Source: Aestuariibacter sp. (GTDB taxonomy: Bacteria; Pseudomonadota; Gammaproteobacteria; Enterobacterales; Alteromonadaceae). Taken from it: a stretch of DNA of 64,000 bases. Under the pieces are notes generated by a model. The model made no database searches, was not told the origin of the DNA, and saw only the letters and a program-made list of their open reading frames with translations. The DNA is taken from the NCBI GenBank assembly GCA_017794925.1, contig CP051238.1, positions 3,871,950 through 3,935,949 of the forward strand. Direction: 5' to 3'. Positions 34,323-43,608 of the stretch are shown here, piece by piece (position 1 is the stretch's first letter; the number at the start of each line of letters is the position of its first letter). The position numbers and the translations under genes were made by a program.

Positions 34323-35126
34323 TTACTTTTGCAGTGAAAGCACGTCATTCATGCCGTATTGGGCGGCCGGCTTATCAGCCAACCAACATGCGGCATGCAC
34401 CGCACCACGCGCAAAAGTAAGACGACTGGAAGCCTTGTGGGTGATTTCAAGGCGTTCACCAATGTCAGCAAATAAAGCGGTATGTTCACCCACTACATCA
34501 CCTGCCCTAACGGTCGCAAAGCCAATGGTATTGTGGTCACGTGGCGGCTCTTTACCTTCCCGTCCGTACACCGCACAGGTTTTGAGATCCCGCCCGAGTT
34601 CGTCGGCAATCGCTTCGCCAATGGCCATAGCGGTTCCCGATGGCGAATCTTGTTTGAAGCGGTGATGGGCCTCAATGATTTCAATATCGGCGGTGCTACC
34701 CAACGCTCTGGCCGCTTGTTTTACCAGTGATAACATTAAGTTAACACCAACACTGTAATTTGCGGCGAATACCACAGGAATAGACTTCGCGGCGTCTGCC
34801 AGGCTGCTCAACTGTGCGTCAGACAGCCCTGTTGTACCGATAACAACCGGCTTCTTGTGCTGAACGCACCAGGCCAGATTGCTGTCAAAGGCGGCAGGCA
34901 GGGTAAAGTCAATCATGACATCCACGTCATCAGGGTTGAGACCGGATACACCTTCGCAAGCTGTATTCAGTTTGCCGATACCGGCCAGTTCACCCACATC
35001 CATACCTACCCATGGGGAGTCGTCCCGCACACTGGCAACCGACAAACTGGCTTGTTCGTGCTCGTTCAATGCTTCAATGAGCACGCGCCCCATTCTGCCA
35101 TTTGCGCCAAAAAGACCTACTTTCAT
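34323..35126 (-). CDS. dapB: 4-hydroxy-tetrahydrodipicolinate reductase
   Basis: It reduces the dapA product with NAD(P)H in the diaminopimelate/lysine pathway. 267 aa; the nucleotide-binding motif is GLFGANGRMGR (residues 4-14). The substrate-site signature EAHHRFKQDSPSGTA carries the catalytic His-His and Lys residues. It starts at ATG 35126. It is first in the conserved dapB-carA-carB order, separated from carA by 294 bp with regulatory signals. Confidence 0.97.
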   Translation of the reverse strand: MKVGLFGANGRMGRVLIEALNEHEQASLSVASVRDDSPWVGMDVGELAGIGKLNTACEGVSGLNPDDVDVMIDFTLPAAFDSNLAWCVQHKKPVVIGTTGLSDAQLSSLADAAKSIPVVFAANYSVGVNLMLSLVKQAARALGSTADIEIIEAHHRFKQDSPSGTAMAIGEAIADELGRDLKTCAVYGREGKEPPRDHNTIGFATVRAGDVVGEHTALFADIGERLEITHKASSRLTFARGAVHAACWLADKPAAQYGMNDVLSLQK

Positions 35127-35374
35127 GAAAAACCTTACTTAACATTTAAAAACACCACTTATACCAACATTGTATCATCATGCTGCTATTTAGTAGGTGT
35201 TGTTGTATTTGCGCAAATTGTGCCCGAAGCTGACCCAGATGAAAACCGCGAATCCACGCTCTTCAATATAAAAAAGTACTGTGATAGATCAAAATTTGCG
35301 GTAGTCGGCGTTGCCTGACAGCGTCAACTCGTGCAAGCTTTTGTTTTTATTCATCCTGTTTTGGAGTGGTAACT

Positions 35375-36058
35375 ATGGAAAAACGTCTTATCTGGGATAT
35401 CCCTACCCGTCTTTTCCACTGGCTTCTGGTCGCTTGTATTCTGGCCCAGTATCTGACAGCCGAAGTTTTTGACGCCATCGATTGGCATTTTAAAATTGGT
35501 TATTTCACGCTCGGTCTCATTCTGTTTCGACTTATCTGGGGATTTGTAGGTACCACATACGCGCGTTTTGGCCAATTTCTGGCAGGGCCCGGCAACGTAT
35601 TGTCTTATGCTAAAACCGTTACTAACCCCAACTCACCAGAACATGCTGGCCACAACCCGATGGGCGGCTGGATGGTTATTGCATTATTAGTGTTGGTTGC
35701 ATTACAGGGTATCAGTGGTTTATTTATCGGGGATGATATTATCAATAACGGCCCCTACTACGATGCCGTGGCAGAGGCGACCCGCGACACTATGAACGCC
35801 ATTCATCACACTGCCTTCAATATTCTGCTAGCCGCAATTGCATTGCATATTGCCGCGGTGGTGTTTTATGCACGCTTTAAAAAGCAGTTATTAGTACCTG
35901 CCATGTTGCACGGGAAAAAAGCCACCAATGAGCCTGGTATCAGCTCATCACGATTGATACTGGCGATCATTCTCGTTTTAGCGGTGATAGGCATCATGTA
36001 TTACGCCATTGAAATTGCACCGCCGGCTCCAGCAATGGATGCAGATATGTATTATTAA
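35375..36058 (+). CDS. Cytochrome b561-like membrane protein
   Basis: A 227-aa di-heme cytochrome b of the hydrogenase-type b/CybB superfamily (cytochrome b/b6 domain). Four membrane helices carry the likely heme histidines: RLFHWLLVACILAQY (helix 1), WHFKIGYFTLGLILFRLIWG (helix 2) and AIHHTAFNILLAAIALHIAAVVFYARF (helices 3-4). A fifth helix (LILAIILVLAVIGIMYYA) lies at the C-terminus. It passes electrons in the inner membrane to an unknown partner. The ATG at 35375 has GGAG 10 nt before it. It is divergent from dapB (248-bp gap). A cytochrome c' gene lies 7 kb away, so a physical link is not shown. Confidence 0.85.
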   Translation: MEKRLIWDIPTRLFHWLLVACILAQYLTAEVFDAIDWHFKIGYFTLGLILFRLIWGFVGTTYARFGQFLAGPGNVLSYAKTVTNPNSPEHAGHNPMGGWMVIALLVLVALQGISGLFIGDDIINNGPYYDAVAEATRDTMNAIHHTAFNILLAAIALHIAAVVFYARFKKQLLVPAMLHGKKATNEPGISSSRLILAIILVLAVIGIMYYAIEIAPPAPAMDADMYY

Positions 36059-36076
36059 TTGTGCCTCAGATGTCTA

Positions 36077-36109
36077 CCTCGGGGTGAGGTTTGCCCCCCC
36101 CCCCCGAGG
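36077..36109 (+). repeat. Hairpin containing a 12-C homopolymer
   Basis: CCTCGGGG (36077-36084) pairs with CCCCGAGG (36102-36109). The loop and right arm hold an uninterrupted run of 12 C (36094-36105). It sits 19 bp after the cytochrome b stop and 72 bp before the S41-like gene. Long G/C runs vary by slippage and also cause sequencing errors. If real, length changes would alter this hairpin and perhaps readthrough. Confidence 0.9.
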
Positions 36110-36180
36110 AAGATGTATAGTTATTTATGAGGAGAAGGAAGTTACCGCCCGACACAAAAATTATAAACACAGGATGTGAT

Positions 36181-37437
36181 ATGAAAAAACTTAGTCTCGC
36201 TATTGCTACTTGTATGCTCGCCGGATGCGGCAGTGACAAAGAATCAATCTCTGAAGTTCCAACGCTTCAAAGCTGTGAAATTGCAGCACAAAACCAATAC
36301 GTTTATGACGTAATGAAAGACTCCTATTTATGGGCAGATCAGGTTCCTCGTCTTAACCCGAAAAACTATGATTCCCCCCAGGCTCTGCTCAATGACATCA
36401 CCGAAAATATCCCTCTTGATATTTGGAGCACGATATTTGACAGTGAGGCTGTGTTTGATGGCCGCAGTTATTATGGCTATGGCTTTAATTGGTACTATGC
36501 GGACGAAACACAAGAGACGATGGTTTTACATTTCGTCTATGAAAACTCCCCTGCCGATGAAGCTGGTTTGTCCCGCTCACAACTGATCTATCAAATAAAC
36601 GGCCAGCCAGTTAGCCAATTTGAAAGTATCGAAGATATTTCAAATGAACTGGATTCTGCCGAACAAGCTACATTTACGTTTGCGGATGCCAATGGTGAGT
36701 TTTATGACGTGACGCTTGATAAAGATACTGTAACCACTCCACCTGTATTAGCCTCGAAGGTTATTAACGTTGAAGGCATCAAATATGGTTATTTAGCTTA
36801 CAATTTGCGCAATGAAATACAGAGAAGCGAGTTATCTAACATATTCGAATCCTTCGAGTCTGAAAGCGTCGATGAGATAATACTGGATTTGCGGTACAGT
36901 TGGGGCGGTTATGTTGACTACGCAATCTATCCGGCAAGTTTGATTGGGGGAGAAAACGTTGACGGTGAGGTCTTTGCTATGTACCGGCACAGCGATAAAT
37001 ATGCCGATAGAGATTGGGGTATGGGTTTTGAGGGTACATCAACTATAGGCTACGACAAATTAACAGTGATTACATCCAGCGATACCTGTGGCGCAGGGGA
37101 GGTACTTATTAACGCCTTATCACCGTTTATTGATGTACAAACCGTAGGCGACACTAGCTGTGGAGATCCTTATGGCAGTTACGGTTACAGTTTATGCGAA
37201 GGGCTTACGTTTATTCCCATAGAATTCCGGTTTGCTAATGCCAATGACTTCAGTGACTTCACCGAAGGTTTCTCGCCACAATGTGATGCACAGGACGACA
37301 CCAGCAAAGCCCTCGGCGATGAAACGGAAGATATGCTCAATGCCGCCATCACCTACACCCGAACGGGTCAATGCCCGGAAGCGCCATCCGGTAGTCCAAA
37401 ACGATCTTCAATCAATAAAAAGCCTAAGCAAATTTAA
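36181..37437 (+). CDS. S41 peptidase-like lipoprotein lacking the catalytic Ser and Lys
   Basis: A 418-aa lipoprotein (signal with lipobox LAGC; C15) of the C-terminal processing peptidase (S41) family. A PDZ domain lies at about residues 90-170 (ENSPADEAGLSRSQLIYQINGQPV) and the S41 catalytic domain at about residues 190-370. Where active members read TCSASE, this protein has TCGAGE: the nucleophilic serine is G304. Exactly 25 residues later, where active members have CGKP, it has CGDP: the general-base lysine is D329. In E. coli Tsp, S430 and K455 have the same spacing. It is therefore probably a pseudopeptidase. The ATG at 36181 has AGGATG upstream. Confidence 0.85.
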   Translation: MKKLSLAIATCMLAGCGSDKESISEVPTLQSCEIAAQNQYVYDVMKDSYLWADQVPRLNPKNYDSPQALLNDITENIPLDIWSTIFDSEAVFDGRSYYGYGFNWYYADETQETMVLHFVYENSPADEAGLSRSQLIYQINGQPVSQFESIEDISNELDSAEQATFTFADANGEFYDVTLDKDTVTTPPVLASKVINVEGIKYGYLAYNLRNEIQRSELSNIFESFESESVDEIILDLRYSWGGYVDYAIYPASLIGGENVDGEVFAMYRHSDKYADRDWGMGFEGTSTIGYDKLTVITSSDTCGAGEVLINALSPFIDVQTVGDTSCGDPYGSYGYSLCEGLTFIPIEFRFANANDFSDFTEGFSPQCDAQDDTSKALGDETEDMLNAAITYTRTGQCPEAPSGSPKRSSINKKPKQI

Positions 37438-37603
37438 TAGATGGAGCCTACAACGGGCTCCCTAAACGCCTGAATAGTTCAGATTCAAGTCAGACGTAAT
37501 AGCCCGCGAACGTTCGATTGGCTCCGATGAAGGCTTTGTTTGCAATTGGTGTATGAAGCGTATGGATTTTTCTGTTGTGAAGCACAGAATGCCCGATATG
37601 CAT

Positions 37604-37927
37604 CTATATGTAACGACGTCTTTCCGCAGCTAATCCCAGCGCAAAAAACGCCACGACAAAGGCCAGTCCGCGATACTCATACGCAATGTAGTTAAACAGA
37701 TGATGCAGAAATGGGGCACCATATACAGTTAACGCGCCGTAGCCAAAGGCACACAACACAACAAAAAGTGCGCACCGCACTACAAAGTGATATGGCGACA
37801 GAGTGCGTTTAATGTGTTTATTGATAATATCGCCGTACACTACCAGCAACGTCGCTAACAGCATCAGGCTCATTTCGTCAAAATACTCTGCCAAAATATG
37901 GCTTATGTGGATGGTATACGCAGACAA
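37604..37927 (-). CDS. DUF3392 family membrane protein
   Basis: A 107-aa inner-membrane protein with about three helices, matching DUF3392: LMLLATLLVVYGDIINKHIKRTLSPYHFVVRCALFVVLCAFGYGALTVY is the family core. The start is TTG at 37927 with GGAG 8 nt before it. Its function is unknown. Between it and the S41-like gene, the 166-bp gap holds only a GGAGCC/GGCTCC hairpin (37443-37461). Confidence 0.85.
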   Translation of the reverse strand: MSAYTIHISHILAEYFDEMSLMLLATLLVVYGDIINKHIKRTLSPYHFVVRCALFVVLCAFGYGALTVYGAPFLHHLFNYIAYEYRGLAFVVAFFALGLAAERRRYI

Positions 37928-37983
37928 CTTAACAACTCCAACCCCAGAAAAGAAGCCGTATTCTGAAAGGCAAGCCCGATGCT

Positions 37984-38016
37984 GTCAAAATAAAAAAGGC
38001 CGGTAGACACCGGCCA
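37984..38016 (-). terminator. Terminator of the acyl-CoA synthetase gene
   Basis: On the minus strand GGCCGGTGTCTACCGGCC is followed by six T's and TATTTT. It lies 36 nt beyond the stop at 38052. Confidence 0.85.
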
Positions 38017-38051
38017 ATGCAGAGAACGCACTCTGTCGGATGTTGAAACGG

Positions 38052-39953
38052 TTAGTCTGACGCCACCAGCCCTTGTGCTTTCATAATGGATTCAATTTCT
38101 GGCACACTGGCCGGGTCATCAATGGTAGAAGGAACGGCCACTTCCTGATTCGCAGCAATCTGGCGAAGTAATTTACGCAAGATCTTACCTGAGCGGGTTT
38201 TCGGTAAACGTGGCACTACAACGGCACGTTTGAAACAGGCAATAGGACCAATTTCTTTTCTTACCATGGCTACCAGCTCTTTCTGCAGATCGTCCGGGTC
38301 GATGTCGTAACCGTCTTTAAGTAATACCAAACCCACCGGCTCCTGCCCTTTTAACGCATCGTGGACGCCGATGACACTGCATTCCGCCACCGCATCATGC
38401 GCTGCAAGGATTTCTTCCATTTCGCCGGTAGATAAGCGGTGACCAGCCACATTAATGACGTCATCAGTACGGCCCATGATAAATACATAGCCTTCATCGT
38501 CTTTGTAGCCACCATCGCCGGAACAGTAGTAACCAGGAAAATCACTTAAATAACCCGACTTAAAGCGATCGAGGTCACCCCAAATCGTTGCCAGACAACT
38601 TGGAGGTAAAGGTAATTTAATGGCGATAGCGCCTTGCTCTCCCGGCGGTAATTCCTGTCCGCGAGCATCAAGTACCTGCACATTGAATCCAGGTGTTGGT
38701 ACCGTCGACGACCCCGGCTTGGCCGGCTTCGGCTCTACGCCCATCAGATTGGCACAGATCGCCCATCCGGTCTCGGTTTGCCACCAGTGATCGACAACGG
38801 GTTTTCCCGTCTTGTCAACCGTCCATAAATAAGTAGGAGGATCAAGGCGTTCACCTGCCATAAAGATCGTATCAAGAGAGGAAATGTCATACTTAGCCAG
38901 CTCAGACGCGTCAGGATCTTCTTTTCGAATAGCCCGGAAGGCAGTTGGTGCCGCGAAAAGCGCCTTAATTTTATATTCATCCACCATACGCCAAAACGCG
39001 CCAGCGTCCGGTGTGCGTACAGGCTTACCTTCATACACTACGGTTGTGCAGCCGTGTAGCAAAGGGCCGTAAACGATGTAGGAGTGACCCACAACCCAGC
39101 CTACATCGGATGCGGCCCAAAACACTTCTCCAGGCTGCATATTGTAAACAGCCGTCATGGAATATTTTAATGCAACAGCATGCCCACCATTTTCGCGAAC
39201 AACCCCTTTTGGCTTACCCGTTGTGCCCGATGTATAAAGGATATAAAGCGGGTCGGTGCCTTTTACTGGTACGCATTCTGCCGGCGTGGCATCAGTCACA
39301 GCGGTATGCCAGTCGATATCCCGACCTGATTGCAATTCCGCTTTTGCCTGAGGTCGTTGTAGTACAATACACGCCTGAGGTTTATGAGAAGATAATTCAA
39401 TAGCATTGTCGACAAGTGGCTTATACTCAATCACTTTTGCCACTTCAATCCCACACGAGGCTGTTACAATTAATTTTGGCGTTGCATCCTCAATTCGGAC
39501 GGCTAATTCGTGGGGCGCAAAGCCGCCGAATACTACCGAGTGAATGGCGCCTAATCGCGCAATAGCCAGCATTGCGACTACCGCTTCGGTGATCATTGGC
39601 ATGTAAACAACAACACGATCGCCCTTTTCTATTCCCTGGCTTTTCAGCACGCCCGCGAAGGTTGCCACCTGATGTTGTAGCTCAGCATAGGTCAGTGTCT
39701 GCTTTGTACCCGTAACAGGTGAGTCATAGATAATCGCAGCCTGTTCGCCTCTCCCCTGCTCTACATGGTAATCAACAGCCATATAGCATGTGTTCATTTC
39801 ACCGTCTTCGAACCAATGGTAAATACCATCATCATCCTGATTTAATATAGTTTGAGGAGTGGTGTACCAAGGTAAGGCACGGGCTTGATCTGCCCAAAAT
39901 AATTCTGGTTGTTCTATCGAACGCTGGTATTCGGCTTGGTATGACATACGCAT
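38052..39953 (-). CDS. prpE: Propionyl-CoA synthetase (PrpE-type acyl-CoA synthetase)
   Basis: An AMP-forming ligase that activates propionate (and often acetate) to the CoA thioester. At 633 aa it has the length of PrpE/Acs. Motifs: LYILYTSGTTGKPKGVV (AMP-binding), DHWWQTETGW, YCSGDGGYKDDEGYVFIMGRTDDVINVAGHRLSTGEMEE and the C-terminal catalytic lysine in LPKTRSGKILRK. The N-terminus (YQRSIEQPELFWADQARALPW) resembles PrpE more than Acs. ATG 39953 has AGGA 5 nt upstream; ATG 39947 fits the family start and is an alternative. The gene stands alone between a terminator and a palindrome, without the methylcitrate-cycle genes. Confidence 0.9.
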   Translation of the reverse strand: MRMSYQAEYQRSIEQPELFWADQARALPWYTTPQTILNQDDDGIYHWFEDGEMNTCYMAVDYHVEQGRGEQAAIIYDSPVTGTKQTLTYAELQHQVATFAGVLKSQGIEKGDRVVVYMPMITEAVVAMLAIARLGAIHSVVFGGFAPHELAVRIEDATPKLIVTASCGIEVAKVIEYKPLVDNAIELSSHKPQACIVLQRPQAKAELQSGRDIDWHTAVTDATPAECVPVKGTDPLYILYTSGTTGKPKGVVRENGGHAVALKYSMTAVYNMQPGEVFWAASDVGWVVGHSYIVYGPLLHGCTTVVYEGKPVRTPDAGAFWRMVDEYKIKALFAAPTAFRAIRKEDPDASELAKYDISSLDTIFMAGERLDPPTYLWTVDKTGKPVVDHWWQTETGWAICANLMGVEPKPAKPGSSTVPTPGFNVQVLDARGQELPPGEQGAIAIKLPLPPSCLATIWGDLDRFKSGYLSDFPGYYCSGDGGYKDDEGYVFIMGRTDDVINVAGHRLSTGEMEEILAAHDAVAECSVIGVHDALKGQEPVGLVLLKDGYDIDPDDLQKELVAMVRKEIGPIACFKRAVVVPRLPKTRSGKILRKLLRQIAANQEVAVPSTIDDPASVPEIESIMKAQGLVASD

Positions 39954-39981
39954 GCATTTCCTAATTATTATATGGCGACCT

Positions 39982-40004
39982 TGAAACTTACTTTGAAAGT
40001 TTCA
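39982..40004. promoter_or_regulatory. Inverted repeat upstream of prpE
   Basis: TGAAACTT and AAGTTTCA are perfect 8-bp arms around a 7-bp spacer, 29 bp before the prpE start at 39953. No T-run follows on the minus strand. Its position and symmetry suit a dimeric regulator's operator. A TATAAT sequence lies at 39967-39972 on the minus strand, but is close to the start codon, so the promoter position is uncertain. Confidence 0.55.
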
Positions 40005-40110
40005 GTATTCCATTACATTAATAGAAAATGCGGAAAATGCGCATACGACCATTGGCTTATATGTCGACAATTTTGTTAAAAAAGGTCATTTTTCAACCTG
40101 TTTTGGCGCA

Positions 40111-42705
40111 TTATTTTTTATGCTGTAACACCAAATCGAACCAGTTTTTTTCGGGGAGAGGTTTTGAGAAATAGAACCCCTGGAAGTAGTTACAGCCGCG
40201 CTGTTTCAGATAGTCCCATTGAAATTCTGTTTCAATTCCTTCGGCAACTGTACTGACATTCAGCGCATGAGCAAGGTCTACGATAGAGTCGACAATCGGT
40301 ACGCTTTCATCCTGAAAGGTGATTTCGTCGACAAAGTAGCGGTCTATCTTTAATTCAGATATAGGTAGTTCTTTCAGATAACTCAGACTCGAATAGCCGG
40401 TACCAAAGTCATCGATTGAAAATGAAAAGCCTTCGTGCCCAAGTGACTCCATTCTTTCTCTTACAAGCTCTACGCTGCTAATTAACGTTGTCTCAGTAAT
40501 TTCCAGCATGAGCATATCAGGACTGACGCGCCACTTATCAACCGTTTCTAATAACTGTTTGGCAAAATCGGCTCGTACAATGTGCCGACCACTGATATTC
40601 ACGGCTATGCGGGTACGTAATCCTTGATCAAGGCACGCTCGCAACAACCTGCAGGCATCCTCGATCACCCAGTTACCAATATCAATGATAGCGTCACTTT
40701 CTTCTGCTACAGGAATAAATTCGGCAGGACTGATAAACCCTAGCTCAGGATGTTCCCAGCGTATGAGTGCCTCCGAGCTGATAATCTGCTGATTAGCATC
40801 ATATTGTGGCTGCAGCATGAGATAGAATTCTCTTTCTTCCAACGCACGGGTAAATGAGTGTGATATTTCCTGATAGCGGTCGTAATCGTCAAACGCCGTT
40901 TTATCCAACGCGACCATGCCGCCTGGTCCCTGCTTCTTAGCGCGTTTTTTACCAAACGTCAGAACACCGTTAATCTTTTCGTTTGACGCTTTCTTAGCGT
41001 CCAACCGACAGGATGCAATAGCGGCGGTTACGTTATGAACCAGCTTTGAGATAGTAAGCGGTGCCGAAATTTGTTTGTGGCATTCCCACTCCAGGCTATC
41101 CAGTGTGAGATTCAGCGGCTTGGCGTCATTCTCTATTGGCGTAGTCGACAAAATCATAAAATTGTCGCCAATCCCACGATATAGGGTCAGACCTTCTGGT
41201 AACAATTTGTTCAGGCGGAGTCCCAACGTTCGCAGTATTGCATCACCAACATACTTGCCGAATGACAAGTTGTACTGAGTGAAATTGTCCATGTCTATCA
41301 GACAACAAAAGATATCAAGAGATCGGTACTGACTGGAGGCTTGTTGTATTACACGGTCCAGATCTTTCTCAAACGAACGTATATTCGGTAATTGGGTTAA
41401 CGAATCATAGTACGCGGCTTTATAGGTATCCTCTATCGCCTTTTTGCGTTCTGTAATATCTTTAACTATCCCAATAAACTGACGCTGCCCGTCCTGTATC
41501 ACTTCAGAAATAGACAATTCAATGGGGAATTCTTTGCCATTCTTGTGCTTCCCTGTTACTTCTCTGCCTATGCCAATGATCTTAGCCTTTCCTGTTTCCA
41601 GGTAATGACGGATATAATCAGCATGATATTTCGCATACGCTTCTGGCATGAGCATCGTCACGTCATGACCAATAATGTCCTCGGGATGATATCCAAATAA
41701 TGCAGCGACGGTTTTGTTCGCTGTAATCACCATGCCCTTAGTATCGATGGTCACAACTGCGTCGTTTAGATTATCCAGAATTGCAGCGAGGTAGGCCGTG
41801 TAGTTGTGCTCGGTTTCAAGTAAACGATATGCTTCGGTTATATCTTCGAGCGCACCGTAAATATGTGTTACCCGTCCCCCTTTATAACGCGCCTTACCTG
41901 TCGCCTTAACGCGAATTGGCTGGCCATCCAATCGGTTCAAGAAACCTTCGTGACAATACTCCTTACCTTCCTTAATAACTCTGTTAAAGGCTTCTTCTAT
42001 GGCTTTACGAGACTCAACAGGAAAATACGCCATGGACGACTCCATGGTAATAGGTGTACCCACCGGGAGTCCGTACAACGCGTACATTTCATCGGTCCAG
42101 ACAATTTTACCGGTATTGAGCTCGACCTCCCAACCACCTGTTTTGGAAATAGAGCCAATCTCATTAAGCAAGTCGAGTTTACGATTTAACTTCGCATTAG
42201 TGTGCAAAACAGGACAGTCGCTATGGAGATATTGTTTTAATGCAAAGGTTAAGCGCTCAGCAGCTATATTCAGTGCGGCCTCAATAAGGGGAGCTGAAAA
42301 TTGCTGACGATCGTTGAATACAACTATGCAACCTACAAGGTTATAGTCCGGACAATAAAGCTGACGCGCAGACAACACATACTGCTTTTCATAGGCAACA
42401 TCATCAATGTGCAACGCTTTGATATCCAGAAAGTCGCCTTTCGGCGCTGCTTTGATACTGGCATCCAGCGAGACGGACTTTGTCGCAGTTGTTTTGTTGT
42501 CTATGTAACAATGTAATCCATGCAGAGGGGTGAGGTCTTCTGCCAGTGAGATGATGATTGCACCTGCGCCGTTAGATAATGACACCAGCTGTTCAGCGAT
42601 ATCCTTAAGCTCCATGCCAGATAACGACTCAAGTACGTTTTGAAGTTTCTCTTCCTGAATATCCAACTCGTTATACTCGTCTGAGTTAATACGAAACGCC
42701 TTCAA
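40111..42705 (-). CDS. GAF-PAS-PAS-GGDEF(degenerate)-EAL phosphodiesterase
   Basis: An 864-aa signalling protein. A GAF-like region (about residues 20-160) is followed by two PAS domains (about 185-290 and 300-425, the second with a PAC end, GIVKDITERKK), then a GGDEF domain whose motif is GIGDN (residues 511-515). It thus lacks the diguanylate cyclase active site. The EAL domain (about 620-860) is intact: E645-A-L, NISGRH, ITETTL, DDFGTGYSSLSYL and KIDRYFVDE are seen. It is probably a c-di-GMP phosphodiesterase controlled by its sensory domains. It has no membrane helix. A PilZ receptor is encoded 13 kb away. The gap to cytochrome c' (42706-42980) has no gene; a long inverted repeat GGCTCAG/CTGAGCC spans 42932-42970. 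Confidence 0.88.
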   Translation of the reverse strand: MKAFRINSDEYNELDIQEEKLQNVLESLSGMELKDIAEQLVSLSNGAGAIIISLAEDLTPLHGLHCYIDNKTTATKSVSLDASIKAAPKGDFLDIKALHIDDVAYEKQYVLSARQLYCPDYNLVGCIVVFNDRQQFSAPLIEAALNIAAERLTFALKQYLHSDCPVLHTNAKLNRKLDLLNEIGSISKTGGWEVELNTGKIVWTDEMYALYGLPVGTPITMESSMAYFPVESRKAIEEAFNRVIKEGKEYCHEGFLNRLDGQPIRVKATGKARYKGGRVTHIYGALEDITEAYRLLETEHNYTAYLAAILDNLNDAVVTIDTKGMVITANKTVAALFGYHPEDIIGHDVTMLMPEAYAKYHADYIRHYLETGKAKIIGIGREVTGKHKNGKEFPIELSISEVIQDGQRQFIGIVKDITERKKAIEDTYKAAYYDSLTQLPNIRSFEKDLDRVIQQASSQYRSLDIFCCLIDMDNFTQYNLSFGKYVGDAILRTLGLRLNKLLPEGLTLYRGIGDNFMILSTTPIENDAKPLNLTLDSLEWECHKQISAPLTISKLVHNVTAAIASCRLDAKKASNEKINGVLTFGKKRAKKQGPGGMVALDKTAFDDYDRYQEISHSFTRALEEREFYLMLQPQYDANQQIISSEALIRWEHPELGFISPAEFIPVAEESDAIIDIGNWVIEDACRLLRACLDQGLRTRIAVNISGRHIVRADFAKQLLETVDKWRVSPDMLMLEITETTLISSVELVRERMESLGHEGFSFSIDDFGTGYSSLSYLKELPISELKIDRYFVDEITFQDESVPIVDSIVDLAHALNVSTVAEGIETEFQWDYLKQRGCNYFQGFYFSKPLPEKNWFDLVLQHKK

Positions 42706-42980
42706 ATCTCTTTTAGAGGCGTTAAATCCTTATTGAAAAAAATGGACGCGATTGATGCATTATTAAGCATAGGAATAAATCCAGAAATTTACCACTTTTG
42801 CGTCGAATAACTGCTTTTATGTGCCGTATTGAAATGAACGCCACAATTTCAACTATGGTAAAGAATGAAGGCGAATATTACTGACAGAAACTGAAGTGAT
42901 AGCACCAATGAAGTGCAAAAGGGAGATTGTGGGCTCAGACTCAGCCAGTGAACACAACACCGACTGAGCCTGCAAAACAC

Positions 42981-43454
42981 TTACTCTTTATAATCGTCGT
43001 GGCACGATTTACAGGTGCCACCTAAGCCGGCAATGGCTTTCGCATACGCGCCTTCGTCACCGGTCGCAGAAGCGGCTTGAATGTCCATCGCCACTTTTTT
43101 AAGCGCAGCAATTTTGTCGTTAACGTCAGCTTCGTTACTGAACAGTGCAGGTTTTGCGTCAGTAGGTACGTCAAAACCCGTGGTGTCGACTAGCAGGTAG
43201 TCCGCCATCATGTCAGCCAGTTGCTCTAAACGCATACCGTTGGTTTTCATGACGTCCGGATCAAACTTTTTCATTTTGAGCATGCCGAACATGGGCGCCG
43301 CATTGCTTTTTACTAACTGATACAGAGATTGACGGTACTCGATTGCCGCTTCTGCCTGTTTTTCAGACGCTGCCTTTGCGGCCATTGCACTGCCGCTTAA
43401 CACTGTGCCCGCTGCGCACAATGCCAACAAACCTGAGGCCAAAACCTTTTTCAT
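42981..43454 (-). CDS. Cytochrome c' (class II cytochrome c)
   Basis: A 157-aa periplasmic four-helix-bundle cytochrome. It has a signal peptide ending near AMAAKA, and the single heme site CKSCH (C148, C151, H152) close to the C-terminus, as in class II cytochromes c. There is KSNAAPMFGMLKMKKFD in helix 1, consistent with the cytochrome c'/c556 family, whose roles include nitric oxide binding or electron transfer. It is expressed alone, upstream of the EAL gene. Confidence 0.9.
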   Translation of the reverse strand: MKKVLASGLLALCAAGTVLSGSAMAAKAASEKQAEAAIEYRQSLYQLVKSNAAPMFGMLKMKKFDPDVMKTNGMRLEQLADMMADYLLVDTTGFDVPTDAKPALFSNEADVNDKIAALKKVAMDIQAASATGDEGAYAKAIAGLGGTCKSCHDDYKE

Positions 43455-43565
43455 GTTGCCTGTCTCCCTTTTCTTATGGAAAGTGGTTATTTTTGCGTAT
43501 TACAAATAATAAAAATTTAAAAACATGAGTCACCAAAACGATTTGACGGTCGGGATTGGTGTACA

Positions 43566-43608
43566 AATAAAAAAACACGCAATTGCTATATTGAACAATT
43601 GCGTGTCT
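43566..43608 (-). terminator. Terminator of dnaJ
   Basis: On the minus strand ACACGCAATTG/CAATTGCGTGT (43575-43606) has a 10-nt loop and is followed by TTTTTTTATTTG. It is the terminator of the dnaK-dnaJ unit. Confidence 0.85.

Noticed and set aside
37443..37461. Terminator after the S41-like gene (GGAGCC/GGCTCC)
   Set aside because: The stem is short (6 bp) and no T-run follows, so I mention it only within the neighbouring gene entry.
38052..39953. acs (acetyl-CoA synthetase)
   Set aside because: The N-terminal region and length fit PrpE-type synthetases better; acetate use cannot be excluded.
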